Source: JABDBE01 sp963832245
GTDB lineage: Bacteria; Acidobacteriota; Terriglobia; Terriglobales; Acidobacteriaceae
Reading direction: 5' to 3'
Length of the DNA stretch: 64,000 nucleotides
Assembly (NCBI GenBank): GCA_963832245.1
Contig: CAWHTG010000004.1
Location: forward strand, 2,294,001 to 2,358,000
Shown: piece by piece, positions 33,116 through 41,969 of the stretch
Layout of the letters: the number at the start of each line of letters is the position of its first letter
Position numbering within the stretch: the first letter of the stretch is position 1
Program-made: the position numbers and the translations under genes
The notes under the pieces: generated by a model
What the model saw: only the letters and a program-made list of their open reading frames with translations
Told to the model about the DNA's origin: nothing
The model's database searches: none

Positions 33116-33493
33116 TCAGCGGCGTTGGGCGATCCACATCTGCCGTCCATAAAGCGCAAGATTCAGAATGCAGACGACTACTCCTGCAACCGTCAGAAAG
33201 GTTGCAGAGATGTCGGGATAGACCAACTTGTCAAGGTAATGGAGCAGGAAACCGCCCTGGTACGGTTCCACTCCGGCTTTAGCTTCGAGCCAGTTTTCCA
33301 AGAGAGTTAGAGGACACGGCCAAGGAAGCAGTTCCGTGAGGATTCCCCAGACAAGTGAACCGATATGCAGCCAGCGAAGGACCGGGCGAGAGCGCGCAAC
33401 TAAGGCGCCGAACACTACCCACAGAATGAACAGCGCATGCAGCAATAGGGCGAAAATCGCAAGCGCAGAATAGAGACTCAAAGCTGCCTGCAT
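33116..33493 (-). CDS. DUF2784-family membrane protein
   Basis: 125 residues with three to four hydrophobic helices. The features ALLLHALFILWVVFGALV, RWLHIGSLVWGI and PCPLTLLENWL, followed by FLLHYLDKLVYPD, are characteristic of the DUF2784 family of small inner-membrane proteins. Function unknown. The tail (RQMWIAQRR) is basic. Confidence 0.8.
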   Translation of the reverse strand: MQAALSLYSALAIFALLLHALFILWVVFGALVARSRPVLRWLHIGSLVWGILTELLPWPCPLTLLENWLEAKAGVEPYQGGFLLHYLDKLVYPDISATFLTVAGVVVCILNLALYGRQMWIAQRR

Positions 33494-33550
33494 TCGTAGA
33501 ATTTATCGCAACGCAGTTTGCGTTCGGTCGGGTAGAGTTCACGTTCACAC

Positions 33551-33592
33551 ATGGATGCGTTTTACGCTTCTGTCGAGCAGGGCGCGGCTTGA
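33551..33592 (+). pseudogene. DinB (DNA polymerase IV) N-terminal remnant
   Basis: ATG reads MDAFYASVEQ, the near-invariant motif at the start of Y-family polymerases (usually HVDMDAFYASVEQRD), then GAA and a stop. GTTCAC just upstream could be the remains of the VH codons. The following ~150 bases do not continue the protein. Only a ten-residue match, but an exact one. Confidence 0.4.
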
Positions 33593-33746
33593 TACGAGGT
33601 CAGGGCTTTCGCCGGCAGCCGCGTCCCTTCAAAGCCTCCAGTCGCAGATTTCGGAGCTTTTCTGCAAGCGCTTCAGCCGTGCTATTCAGGCCCGAGAAAA
33701 TGCGGGCCTTGCCTTCCGAGCTGAAAACACTCAAAGAATGCGCTCC

Positions 33747-34949
33747 TCATCCTACCTGCGCATGCTGAGGAGATGAACCTACGACCGAGAACGCCTGCTC
33801 CAGATCAGCAATCAAGTCATCCGCATTTTCGATTCCTACTGACAGCCGGATCAACTGATCGGTCACGCCCATTTTCTGCCGCTGATCGACTGAAATCATG
33901 GCATGGGATGTGAGCACAGGAATGGAAACCAGGGAATCCACGCCGCCCAGGCTGGGAGCCAGCGTGAAAAGGCGCAGGGCTTCGGTCAGGCGCCGAGCAT
34001 CTTGTCCCGAGCCGTCCACTTCGAAGCTCAGTACTCCGCCGCCACCGCGCATTTGTTCCATCGCTACCACTCGCTGCGGATGCCCCTCGAAAAACGGATA
34101 ATGCACGCGCCGGACCTTGGGATGTTGAGCGAGGAACTGTGCGATGCGCAATGCGCTCTCATTTTGCCGCTGGACGCGAACCGCGAGCGTCTTAATGCCA
34201 CGCAGCAACAACCACGCCGCGTGTGGATCTATCACCCCACCTAAGGTCGTCCGGGTTTCATGAATCTTCTCGATCAAATCCCTTCGCCCAGCGATAATGC
34301 CAGCAATCACGTCAGCGTGCCCGCCGAAATATTTCGTGCCGGAGTGCATTACCAGATCAATCCCAAATTCCACGGGACGCTGGTTGATGGGCGTAGCAAA
34401 GGTGCTATCGATCATGGTAATGAGAGCATGCTTTTTGGCCAGGGCAACGGCCTTGTGCAAATCAACGATCCGCACCGTGGGATTCGTCGGAGATTCCAGG
34501 TACAGCAATCTGGTGTTGGGCCGAATGGCGCGCGCATGCTGATCGTATTCGGTAGTGTCAACCAATGTAGTTTCGATACCTAGCTTCGGAAGCCATTGGG
34601 TAAAAAACTTGGTGGCGCCGCCGTAGATGTCTCGTTGAGCCACGACGTGATCGCCGCTTTTCAGCAGGGCGAGAATGGAAGTCGTGATCGCACTCATGCC
34701 CGACGCAAACAACAATGCCGCGTCAGCCCCTTCTAGTTCTGCGATAGCCGACTCAACCACAGTGTTGGTCGGGTTGCCGTAGCGCGTGTAAAACATGTCG
34801 GTGTGAGTCGCGCGCAATTGCTGCTCGTTGTCGGTGACCTCAAAGGTTGACGTCTGGTAGATGGGAGTGGCCAAAGGGCCGTTCTTTTTGTTAAGGTCGG
34901 TTCCACCGTGAACGGCTTCGGTCTCGGCACGGTGTTGATGTTTCTTCAT
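33747..34949 (-). CDS. Cys/Met-metabolism PLP enzyme (cystathionine synthase/lyase type)
   Basis: About 400 residues of the trans-sulfuration family. Signatures: QTSTFEVTDNEQ, YTRYGNPTN, FASGMSAITTSILALL, YLESPTNPT, and the PLP lysine in MHSGTKYFGGH; GGGGVLSFEVDG lies in the C-terminal domain. Members act as cystathionine gamma-synthase, gamma- or beta-lyase, or sulfhydrylase; sequence by eye does not decide. ATG 34949 is chosen over GTG 34955 because GGAG lies five bases before it. Confidence 0.88.
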   Translation of the reverse strand: MKKHQHRAETEAVHGGTDLNKKNGPLATPIYQTSTFEVTDNEQQLRATHTDMFYTRYGNPTNTVVESAIAELEGADAALLFASGMSAITTSILALLKSGDHVVAQRDIYGGATKFFTQWLPKLGIETTLVDTTEYDQHARAIRPNTRLLYLESPTNPTVRIVDLHKAVALAKKHALITMIDSTFATPINQRPVEFGIDLVMHSGTKYFGGHADVIAGIIAGRRDLIEKIHETRTTLGGVIDPHAAWLLLRGIKTLAVRVQRQNESALRIAQFLAQHPKVRRVHYPFFEGHPQRVVAMEQMRGGGGVLSFEVDGSGQDARRLTEALRLFTLAPSLGGVDSLVSIPVLTSHAMISVDQRQKMGVTDQLIRLSVGIENADDLIADLEQAFSVVGSSPQHAQVG

Positions 34950-35095
34950 GAGCACTCCATTCGTGGATTCCGCAAAATCGCTCGGGACAGCAATAATCCA
35001 GTAAGATTATCGTTCAGGCGTCTAAGTGAGCAATAGCCACAGATGGCTACCTTGCGGCCAAGTCTCCGGTCTCATACCTTTATAATTCCAGAACC

Positions 35096-35884
35096 ATGGA
35101 TACAGGTCTTAAGCACCGGGTCGCAATTGTAGCCGCCTCCAGCCAGGGGATTGGTCGCGCCACGGCCGAGGCCTTTGCCGCCGAGGGATGCCGGATCGCG
35201 GTGTGCGCCCGTAACGCTCAAACCTTGCAGGGGGCTGCCGAAGCTATCGAAAAACAACACAGGGTTGAGGTGTTTGCACAACCTTTAGACGTAACCGATG
35301 CGGAGGCGGTGCATCGGTTTGTGGATGCCGTAGCTTCGACATTTGGAGGAGTAGACATTTGTGTCACAAATGCCGGAGGCCCGCCCGCCAAGGGATTTCT
35401 TGCGGCCAGCCTGGACGACTGGCGAAAGGCTGTCGACGCCAACTTTCTTAGCGCAGTTTACTTCGCTCGCGAGGTGATTCCGCACATGCAGCGCAAGCGC
35501 TGGGGCCGGATCATCACGATTACTTCGATCACCACCAAGCAGCCGGTCGCGGACCTGGTGCTGTCCAACGCGGTTCGCGCGGCCGTTGTTGGTCTGGTGA
35601 AAAGTCTTGCCAATGAATTTGGCCGAGATGGCATACTCGTAAACAATGTCGGCCCGGGCTACACTGGTACGGATCGGCTAAAGGAATTAGCCAAGGCTCG
35701 ATCCGTGGCTTCGGGGAAGACTGAAAAAGAAATTTCCGAAGCGTGGAGCGCCGACGCCGCTCTGAAACGCCTCGGCGAGCCGCGCGAGATAGCGGACGCA
35801 ATTGTGTGGCTGGCTTCGGAGCGCGCGTCGTATGTGACCGGACAAACCGTGCTCGTCGATGGCGGCCTGTACAAGGGGTTGTAA
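35096..35884 (+). CDS. SDR-family protein with altered catalytic residues
   Basis: 262 residues, FabG-like Rossmann fold with ASSQGIG (14-20) as the nucleotide loop, NAG at 92-94, and a C-terminus ending YVTGQTVLVDGGLYKG. Ser144 is present, but the expected YxxxK thirteen residues on is S157-N-A-V-R161 (in LVLSNAVRAA), so the catalytic Tyr and Lys are missing. A related SDR subgroup with such changes exists, so this may be ancestral and not damage. Activity as a reductase is doubtful. It is followed by an aminotransferase gene. Confidence 0.85.
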   Translation: MDTGLKHRVAIVAASSQGIGRATAEAFAAEGCRIAVCARNAQTLQGAAEAIEKQHRVEVFAQPLDVTDAEAVHRFVDAVASTFGGVDICVTNAGGPPAKGFLAASLDDWRKAVDANFLSAVYFAREVIPHMQRKRWGRIITITSITTKQPVADLVLSNAVRAAVVGLVKSLANEFGRDGILVNNVGPGYTGTDRLKELAKARSVASGKTEKEISEAWSADAALKRLGEPREIADAIVWLASERASYVTGQTVLVDGGLYKGL

Positions 35885-35890
35885 ACGAAA

Positions 35891-35940
35891 TGGAGGACGG
35901 GGCTCTGGCTCGTCCAGCCGGCCGCGACGCCCGCCCTCCA
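35891..35940. repeat. GC-rich inverted repeat between SDR and aminotransferase
   Basis: TGGAGGACGGGGC and the opposing CGCCCGCCCTCCA pair imperfectly around GGCTGGACGAGCC-like inner complementarity. It resembles the dispersed hairpin repeats elsewhere in the window. Confidence 0.5.
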
Positions 35941-35957
35941 TGCAAGAAAGGTAAGTC

Positions 35958-37145
35958 ATGCGACCGTTGGCATCTCGAATGAAAGTAATGACTGGCGAGG
36001 GCGCACTCTCCGTGTATGCGCGCGCCAAGGAACTCGAGCGGGAAGGCCGTTCCATCATTCATCTCGAGCTCGGCGAGCCGGACTTCCACCCCTCCGCCTC
36101 CGTGAATGACGCGCTCAAGCGAGCCGTGGACGAAGGCAAAGACCGCTATTGTGCGGTCGCCGGCGTTCCCGCCCTGCGAGAGGCAATCGCTGGTTATCTT
36201 CACGAAACCCGCAATCTGAAAGTTTCGCCCAGCAACGTCGTGATCGCACCGGGCTGCAAAATCGCTCTTTTCATGGCGATGCTCGCCCTCGTCGATCCCG
36301 GAGACGAAGTGTTGTACCCCGATCCCGGTTTTCCCGGCTATCCATCAATTACGCTCGGGCTGGGCGGCGTCCCCGTGCCCTTTAAACTTTCCGAGCGCAA
36401 TCACTTCCAACCGGATCCGGAAGAGATCGCGGCAAAGATTACGCCTCGGACTAAAATTCTGGTCGCGAACTCTCCCGGCAATCCGACGGGTACGGTCTAC
36501 ACGGACGAAGTGCAGAGGCGCCTGGCCGAGCTTGCCGTAGAACATGATCTGCTCGTGCTCTCCGACGAAATCTATGCGCGGATCATTTATGTTGGGCAAT
36601 ACGTCTCGCTGATGAACTATCCCGGAACGCAAGACCGTACCTTGATCATCGACGGCTTCTCCAAAAGTTTTGCAATGACCGGATGGCGGCTGGGATACAC
36701 CGTTGCGCCGCCGCGCGTCGTCCCGGCGCTGCAGATGCTGGCGGTCAACAGTTATACTTGCGTCGCGGAATTCAGCCAGTATGCGGCTATCGAAGCGCTC
36801 AAGGATCGCGAGGGCGCAACTCCCCGCATGGTCGGCGAGTTTGCCAAGCGACGCGAGCAGTTCATTCGCGACCTCAATCGTGTCCCCGGATTCCGCTGTT
36901 CAGCGCCGGAAGGCGCGTTCTACGCATGGGTGAATATTTCAGAGACGGGAATGAGTGCGGAAGAACTTTGCCGCATTTTGCTTGAGGAGGCGGGGGTTGC
37001 GGCCATCCCCGGGGCGGCGTTTGGTGCCGCGGATGCTGATTTCATCCGCTTCGCGTTTGCGTCGTCCACTGCTACCTTGCAGGAAGCTGTGACGCGGATT
37101 CTGCGGGTCTCTGCCTCTTGGGAAGGAACCGTAGCCGCACACTAG
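35958..37145 (+). CDS. Class I/II aminotransferase (aspartate aminotransferase-like)
   Basis: 395 residues. PLP-dependent fold type I: HLELGEPDFHPS at the N-terminus, NVVIAPGCKIALFMAM, ANSPGNPTGTVY, LSDEIYARIIY, the PLP lysine in GFSKSFAMTGWRLGY, and the arginine region FIRFAFASS. GAAAGGT precedes the ATG. The substrate is probably an amino acid such as aspartate or alanine, but family members vary. It follows the SDR gene by 73 bases and may be co-transcribed. Confidence 0.88.
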   Translation: MRPLASRMKVMTGEGALSVYARAKELEREGRSIIHLELGEPDFHPSASVNDALKRAVDEGKDRYCAVAGVPALREAIAGYLHETRNLKVSPSNVVIAPGCKIALFMAMLALVDPGDEVLYPDPGFPGYPSITLGLGGVPVPFKLSERNHFQPDPEEIAAKITPRTKILVANSPGNPTGTVYTDEVQRRLAELAVEHDLLVLSDEIYARIIYVGQYVSLMNYPGTQDRTLIIDGFSKSFAMTGWRLGYTVAPPRVVPALQMLAVNSYTCVAEFSQYAAIEALKDREGATPRMVGEFAKRREQFIRDLNRVPGFRCSAPEGAFYAWVNISETGMSAEELCRILLEEAGVAAIPGAAFGAADADFIRFAFASSTATLQEAVTRILRVSASWEGTVAAH

Positions 37146-37208
37146 CGAGGTCGCGGTTCATCACGACAAAACGCTAATGCATTCGGATTTTAATCGGAAA
37201 GGTGCACG

Positions 37209-37673
37209 ATGGTAAGGGCGGCAAGATCAAAACTCATTAGCAAGAAGCCTGTAAAGAAAAACACTGGAAAGAAAAAGACGACGCCAAGAGTAATGAAACC
37301 ACGCGGCGTAAAGGCCAAGCTACAGTACGTTCCCTGGAGTTCGGTCGAACTCGAAGACCTGAATCCGCTGCTCCAGCGCCAGTTCGTGGTGGGCAAGGAC
37401 ATTATGTTGGCACGCGTCCTGTTGAGAAAGGGATGCATCGTGCCCGAACACAGCCACCACAACGAGCAGGTCACTTATATTTTGGAGGGGGCATTGAAGT
37501 TCTGGATCGACGGCAAAGAAATTGTTGTGAATGCCGGCGAGGTGCTGACAATCCCGCCGCACATGCCGCACAAAGCGGAAGCGCTGGAGGATACGGTAGA
37601 CCTGGACGTGTTCAATCCTCCCCGCGCAGATTGGATTAACAAGACCGACAGCTATTTGCGCGGCAGGAAGTAG
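37209..37673 (+). CDS. Cupin-domain protein with basic N-terminus
   Basis: 154 residues. The first ~38 are very rich in Lys/Arg (KKPVKKNTGKKKTTPR), and the rest is a single cupin barrel. Metal-binding motif 1 is VPEHSHHNEQVTYILEG, with motif 2 near PPHMPHKAEALED. The basic tail could bind nucleic acid or be unstructured. GGAAAGG precedes the ATG. Ligand and function unknown; it sits between amino acid genes. Confidence 0.8.
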   Translation: MVRAARSKLISKKPVKKNTGKKKTTPRVMKPRGVKAKLQYVPWSSVELEDLNPLLQRQFVVGKDIMLARVLLRKGCIVPEHSHHNEQVTYILEGALKFWIDGKEIVVNAGEVLTIPPHMPHKAEALEDTVDLDVFNPPRADWINKTDSYLRGRK

Positions 37674-37708
37674 ATCGCCTGGACTATACTCCGCTAAGCT
37701 CAATCCGG

Positions 37709-39085
37709 ATGACCGACCGCAGTTCGCGCGAGTCTAATCCCGTTCAACCATCGCAACTGCGATGCATTGGCTGCGGCGCCGTGTGCCAGAAAGCAGAGCA
37801 GAATTTCCGTTGCGCCGCTTGCGGCGACCTGCTGGAAATCGTATATCCCGGCTGGAGCTCAGCCCGAATGGACGCTGCCACGCTCAGGGACCTCTGGCGC
37901 CAGCGTCGCACCTCCGGACTCCCAGTCGACGAAAGCGGCGTTTGGCGTTTTCGTGAACTACTGCCCGACCTTGGGGATTGGGAGCAGATCATCACGCTGC
38001 GCGAGGGAAACACTCCTCTTTATGAAATGCCTTCCTGCGCGCGCGTTGCCGGGCTGCAGCAGCTTTACGCCAAGCACCAGGGCATGAATCCCACGGGATC
38101 ATTCAAGGACACGGGAATGACGATGGCTGCTTCGGTGGCGCGGAGCGAGAGATTCCGGTGGGTGGCTTGCGCCTCCACTGGCAATACGTCCGCTTCCATG
38201 GCGGCCTATGCTGCTCGCGGCGGAATGCGTAGCCTGGTGCTGATTCCGGAAGGCAAAGTCTCATGGGGCAAACTTTCTCAGTCGCTCGATTATGGCGCCG
38301 TAACTTGCCAGTTGAAAACCGACTTCGACGGTTGCATGCGCGTGCTGAACGAGGTCGTGCAGCGGATGCCGGTTTATCTGCTGAACTCGGTGAATCCGTA
38401 TCGCCTCGAAGGGCAGAAGACTGCGGCCATGGAACTGATGGAACAATTCGATTGGCAGCCGCCCGATCACATCATCGTTCCTGGGGGAAACCTGGGAAAT
38501 TCCTCGGCGCTGGGAAAGGCGTTGCTCGAGATGAAGCAACTCGGCTTCATGTCAACTTTACCGAAAGTCTCGATCATTCAGGCAGAAGGCGCGAATCCAT
38601 TGGTGCGGACCATGCGCGAAAATGGCGGCAAGACACTGATCTCCGTGCAGGCTGAAACTGCCGCTAGCGCCATTCGGATCGGCAATCCGGCGTCGTGGAA
38701 AAAAGCCGTTAGAGTTCTGCAGACGACCGGTGGCGCGGTAGAACAGGTCAGCGAAATTGAGATGGCTTTGGCTAAAGCCGAGATCGGAGCGGACGGCATT
38801 GGCTGCGAGCCGGCCTCCGCGGTGACCCTGGCTGGACTCAAGAAGCTGGTGAAGCAAGGTTTCGTGAAATCTGGAGAAAGTGTGGTGTTGATTTTGACCG
38901 GACATCTGCTCAAAGATCCCGAGTTCACTTTGAAATTTCATCGCGGCGATTGGTTCGCCGGAACTGAAGCCAAAAAGGAAACTGATATTCTTAAGCCGCA
39001 GCAGCGTGCGCCCATCGTATTAGACGCCACCATGGACACTGTCATTCGAACCTTGAAAGAAGCAGACGACCGGCTGGAGACGTAG
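37709..39085 (+). CDS. thrC: Threonine synthase
   Basis: 458 residues. Converts O-phosphohomoserine to threonine with PLP. The N-terminus has a small zinc-ribbon-like segment (RCIGCGAVCQ, FRCAACGD). PLP Lys lies in HQGMNPTGSFKDTGM; ACASTGNTSASMAAYAARGG binds the cofactor phosphate; VPGGNLGNSSALGKAL lies further on. The last codons (GAG ACG TAG) come from an overlapping family-2 repeat. thrB follows about 100 bases later, forming a threonine operon. Confidence 0.93.
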   Translation: MTDRSSRESNPVQPSQLRCIGCGAVCQKAEQNFRCAACGDLLEIVYPGWSSARMDAATLRDLWRQRRTSGLPVDESGVWRFRELLPDLGDWEQIITLREGNTPLYEMPSCARVAGLQQLYAKHQGMNPTGSFKDTGMTMAASVARSERFRWVACASTGNTSASMAAYAARGGMRSLVLIPEGKVSWGKLSQSLDYGAVTCQLKTDFDGCMRVLNEVVQRMPVYLLNSVNPYRLEGQKTAAMELMEQFDWQPPDHIIVPGGNLGNSSALGKALLEMKQLGFMSTLPKVSIIQAEGANPLVRTMRENGGKTLISVQAETAASAIRIGNPASWKKAVRVLQTTGGAVEQVSEIEMALAKAEIGADGIGCEPASAVTLAGLKKLVKQGFVKSGESVVLILTGHLLKDPEFTLKFHRGDWFAGTEAKKETDILKPQQRAPIVLDATMDTVIRTLKEADDRLET

Positions 39086-39180
39086 CAAGCTACGTCTCTA
39101 CAGATGTAGAGCTGCCGCCTCCGGCGGCTGTCGTGGGGATTTTTGCCCCCGAGCGAAGCTGAGTGGAAGCCGGCGCTACA
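39077..39180. repeat. Composite repeat: family 2 then family 1
   Basis: GAGACGTAGCAAGCTACGTC and onward to TCTACAG (39077-39104) is a perfect family-2 hairpin. A family-1 arm follows (CCGCCTCCGGCGGCTGTCGT, later GCCGGCGCTACA to 39180). It fills most of the thrC-thrB gap and provides the thrC stop codon. Confidence 0.75.
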
Positions 39181-39189
39181 ACGTAATTC

Positions 39190-40140
39190 ATGACTGAACG
39201 CACTGGTAAAAGGGGGCCTAAACCACAATCTTTCGAGATTGTCCTTCCCGCCACCTCCGCGAACCTAGGCCCTGCCTTTGATGCCGCAGCGCTGGCTTTC
39301 TCCATGTTTCTTAAAGTTCGGGCAAAGCCCGCAGATGAATTTTCAATCAAAGCGCGGGGCCGCGATTCCGAAATCTGCTCGCAAATCGAAAACCATCTGA
39401 TTCTCGCCACCTATCGCGAAGTGCTGCAGTCCCAAAGAAAGCCGGTCCAGCCCCTCGCGCTCCGCATCGACAACCAAATTCCTATTGGCAAAGGATGCGG
39501 ATCCTCCGCGGCCGCGCGGCTGGCCGGAATTGCCCTGGCAGCGCACTTTGGCCGATTGCGCTGGACCGACAGCCGCATCGTTTACGAAGCCGCCCGGCGC
39601 GAACACCATCCTGATAACGCTGCAGCCTGTTGGATGGGCGGCTTAGCCATTGCACGAATTTCCTCAGACGGCGAAATGCACATGGCCCACGTCAGGCCGA
39701 AGGGAAAGTGGCCGCTGTTGTTCGCGGTCCCCAATGAAAGCCTTTCCACCGAGGATGCGCGCCGGGTCTTGCCCAATCAATATGCTCGTGCGGATGCCGT
39801 GGCCAACATCCAGAATTCCATGCTGTTGCTGGCGGCGTTTCTTCGAGGCGAAAAAGAACTGCTATCGTCGGCGCTGGACGATCGGATTCACCAGCCGTAC
39901 CGCGCGTCCTTGTGTCCCCTGCTGCCGGCGTTGCAAAAACTAACGGGGACTCAGGGAATACTAGGCAGTGTTTTGAGCGGAGCTGGGCCGTCAGTATTGG
40001 TTTTTCTGGATCCGAAATCGAGTGTGAGCCAAGCCGTGAGGCGGGTCCGCGAATGCCTGCGAGCGCACGGACTCAACCCGGAGCTAATTCACACCGCGAT
40101 CACGGCGCGAGGAGCCAGCCTGCGGATTCGCCGGAGATGA
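39190..40140 (+). CDS. thrB: Homoserine kinase
   Basis: 316 residues, GHMP kinase superfamily. The phosphate-binding loop is PIGKGCGSSAAARLAG; LPATSANLGPAFDAAAL opens the protein; the C-terminal motif GILGSVLSGAGPSVLVF is present. It phosphorylates homoserine for the adjacent threonine synthase. No ribosome site is evident before ATG 39190. Length fits. Confidence 0.93.
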   Translation: MTERTGKRGPKPQSFEIVLPATSANLGPAFDAAALAFSMFLKVRAKPADEFSIKARGRDSEICSQIENHLILATYREVLQSQRKPVQPLALRIDNQIPIGKGCGSSAAARLAGIALAAHFGRLRWTDSRIVYEAARREHHPDNAAACWMGGLAIARISSDGEMHMAHVRPKGKWPLLFAVPNESLSTEDARRVLPNQYARADAVANIQNSMLLLAAFLRGEKELLSSALDDRIHQPYRASLCPLLPALQKLTGTQGILGSVLSGAGPSVLVFLDPKSSVSQAVRRVRECLRAHGLNPELIHTAITARGASLRIRRR

Positions 40141-40142
40141 GC

Positions 40143-40361
40143 CTAGTCTGAAATCCGCCCCTTTTCGTCCGTACCCGGAGGATGCGCCGCGGTCACAATG
40201 CTGGACAGATGTTGCTGGAAACTTAGGTGAGGTTCGCGAGTGAAACGGTCGGGGTAAGAACGAAGTGCGCGAAGAAAACTGTCGATTTCCCGCTGAACCT
40301 CATGCTCCCGTGTGGCGTTACCTTCGCGCAAATCTGTGGCTTGGTTCTTCTTGGTTCGCAT
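40143..40361 (-). CDS. Small hypothetical protein (72 aa)
   Basis: Begins MRTKKNQATDLREGNATREH; the core REIDSFLRALRSYPDRFTRE and HLSFQQHLSSI looks like a conserved helical peptide. AGGAG lies seven bases before the ATG, which supports translation. The family is not named. Its 3' end is two bases from the convergent thrB stop. Confidence 0.6.
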   Translation of the reverse strand: MRTKKNQATDLREGNATREHEVQREIDSFLRALRSYPDRFTREPHLSFQQHLSSIVTAAHPPGTDEKGRISD

Positions 40362-40555
40362 TTACTTCTCCTACCAGCGGCTGGGCTTCCACGGCCACCC
40401 GCGCACTCGAACGATCACACACCCAACCCGTTTCAAGAGGTTTAGTTTGCTTTGCAAATTCTTTCAACGAAAGGGGAAAAGCGAGATTATTTCGCATTCC
40501 TAGGCGTGTAAATGGCACTTTCGTGCCATGAGTCTTCACCGAGTCCGGGCTGTTT

Positions 40556-40879
40556 TCAGTCCCCAGTTCGACTGGAATCCTCAAGCCACTTGAGATATTC
40601 CGGGCTGCCGTCTTCGATCGTGATCGACATGCATTCCGGCAACTCATAGGAGTGCATTTCGAGGATCGCATCGCGCACCGGCCCGAACCCAGCGGCGGTC
40701 TTGATCAGAAGTATCCATTCCTCCGCCTCTTCCACTTTCCCTTTCCAACGGTAAATCGATACGATCTTGGGGACGATATTGACGCAGGCTGCGAGCTTAC
40801 GGTCGACCAAGGCCTCCGCAATGCGGCGCGCTTCATCAACGGATCCCGCAGTGGTCAGAACGATTCTCTTGTCGGTCAT
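40556..40879 (-). CDS. cutA: CutA1-family divalent cation tolerance protein
   Basis: 107 residues. The ferredoxin-like trimeric CutA fold is clear from RIAEALVDRKLAACVNIVPK, IYRWKGKVEEAEEWILLIKT and SYELPECMSITIEDGSPEYL. Linked to copper and other divalent metal tolerance, mechanism not settled. Length is typical. Confidence 0.93.
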   Translation of the reverse strand: MTDKRIVLTTAGSVDEARRIAEALVDRKLAACVNIVPKIVSIYRWKGKVEEAEEWILLIKTAAGFGPVRDAILEMHSYELPECMSITIEDGSPEYLKWLEDSSRTGD

Positions 40880-40933
40880 ATAAAATCAGCCTTCAGTGGT
40901 TCGATTGTGCGCATCAAAGGGAAGCACTTTGTA

Positions 40934-40995
40934 ATTGTAGCGCCGGCATCTTGCCGGCTGTCCTGAGGGCATCCTGCCCTCAGACGCGGGCGAGA
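40934..40995. repeat. Family-1 repeat arm upstream of the mutase remnant
   Basis: GTAGCGCCGGCATCTTGCCG and GCTGTC, then CTGAGGGCATCCTGCCCTCAG as a second perfect hairpin, then GACGCGGGCGAGAT. The element ends exactly at the start codon region of the mutase remnant. Confidence 0.65.
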
Positions 40996-41511
40996 TGGCG
41001 ACTCGAATCAAGTTTGGCACGTCGGGATGGCGCACGGTGATGGCGGAGGAATTTACCTTCGCCAATGTTCGCCGAGCAGTCAATGGGATTTCGCGCGCTA
41101 CGTGGCTTCGCAGAAGCGTCTGGGGCGCAGGTGCCGGGAAAAGATGGCATCCTGGCGGGGCTGCTGTGCTGCGAGATGGTGGCGCGAAAAGGCAAATCGT
41201 TAGGCCGGCAATTGCAGGAGCTATTTGTCAAAGTTGGTTCCTTTTATCCTCAGCGAGAGAACTTTCGCTTGACGCCGGAAGTGAAAGAGAAGTTCACTGA
41301 GAAACTGGGACAGAATCCTCGCGACTTCTTCGGCCGCAAGGTGAAGGAAGTGGTTCGCACGGGCGGGCTCAAGCTGATCTGCGAGGACGGTTCATGGGTT
41401 TGCTACAGGCTCTCCGGCACCGAGCCGGTAGTGCGAGTTTATTCCGAGGCCGGTAGTGCTGAGGAACTAGCAAAGCTTAGCGCGGCAGCCAAACAATGGA
41501 TCTTCGAATAA
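40995..41511 (+). pseudogene. Phosphomannomutase/phosphoglucomutase, internally deleted
   Basis: The first ~30 residues (MATRIKFGTSGWRTVMAEEF, then FANVRRAV) are the start of an alpha-D-phosphohexomutase. In a second frame a piece like ARYVASQKRLG follows, and in a third frame the last ~130 residues (KDGILAGLLCCEMVARKGKS, later LSGTEPVVRVYSEA, the phosphate-binding end). The catalytic serine loop, metal loop and sugar-binding loop, some 300 residues, are gone. Clearly inactive as a mutase. The C-terminal domain may still be translated from 41065. Confidence 0.8.
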
Positions 41512-41969
41512 TACGTCTGCCAAAAATTCGGGTATTGCCGCGGTCAGAGGAGAGTCTGCGCACGCTGGTGGAGCGGGCTCCGCGAGCCGAAGCTTGGGCG
41601 GATCGAAGGATGGTAGAGCTTCGTCCCCTGCTGACGTTGCTCTATAGCTTGCGCCGCCGGTTGGCGACCGCCGCCGTGGCCGTGTTCACGCTGTGGCTAT
41701 TCGCGCACGTGATGTTTGGCGCCAATGGCATGGTAGTCTACCGGCAAAAGAAGACTGAATACCAAAGCCTGGAGAAGCAGATTGACGGTCTACAAAAGGA
41801 GAACGACCGCTACACCCGCCAGGTGAAGTCCTTACAGATCCCCGATCCCAACACCATTGAGAAAGAAGCTCGGGAGCAGTTGCACTATGCGCGTCCCGGT
41901 GAAGTAGTCTATGTTGCGCCGCCACCAGCGCATCTTCCCGCGCCGGAAACCAACGCCGCCCGCAAGTGA
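41496..41969 (+). CDS. FtsB/DivIC-type septum formation protein
   Basis: 157 residues. An N-terminal cytoplasmic part of ~55 residues, one membrane helix (LATAAVAVFTLWLFAHVMFG), then a coiled coil (KKTEYQSLEKQIDGLQKEND) and IEKEAREQLHYARPGEVVYV, the conserved FtsB/DivIC end. A Pro/Ala tail follows. It would join the FtsQLB-like divisome. It overlaps the mutase remnant by 16 bases. Confidence 0.85.
   Translation: MDLRIIRLPKIRVLPRSEESLRTLVERAPRAEAWADRRMVELRPLLTLLYSLRRRLATAAVAVFTLWLFAHVMFGANGMVVYRQKKTEYQSLEKQIDGLQKENDRYTRQVKSLQIPDPNTIEKEAREQLHYARPGEVVYVAPPPAHLPAPETNAARK

Noticed and set aside
35529..36203. 224-residue frame antisense to the SDR and aminotransferase genes
   Set aside because: Crosses two well-supported genes and has no recognisable motif.
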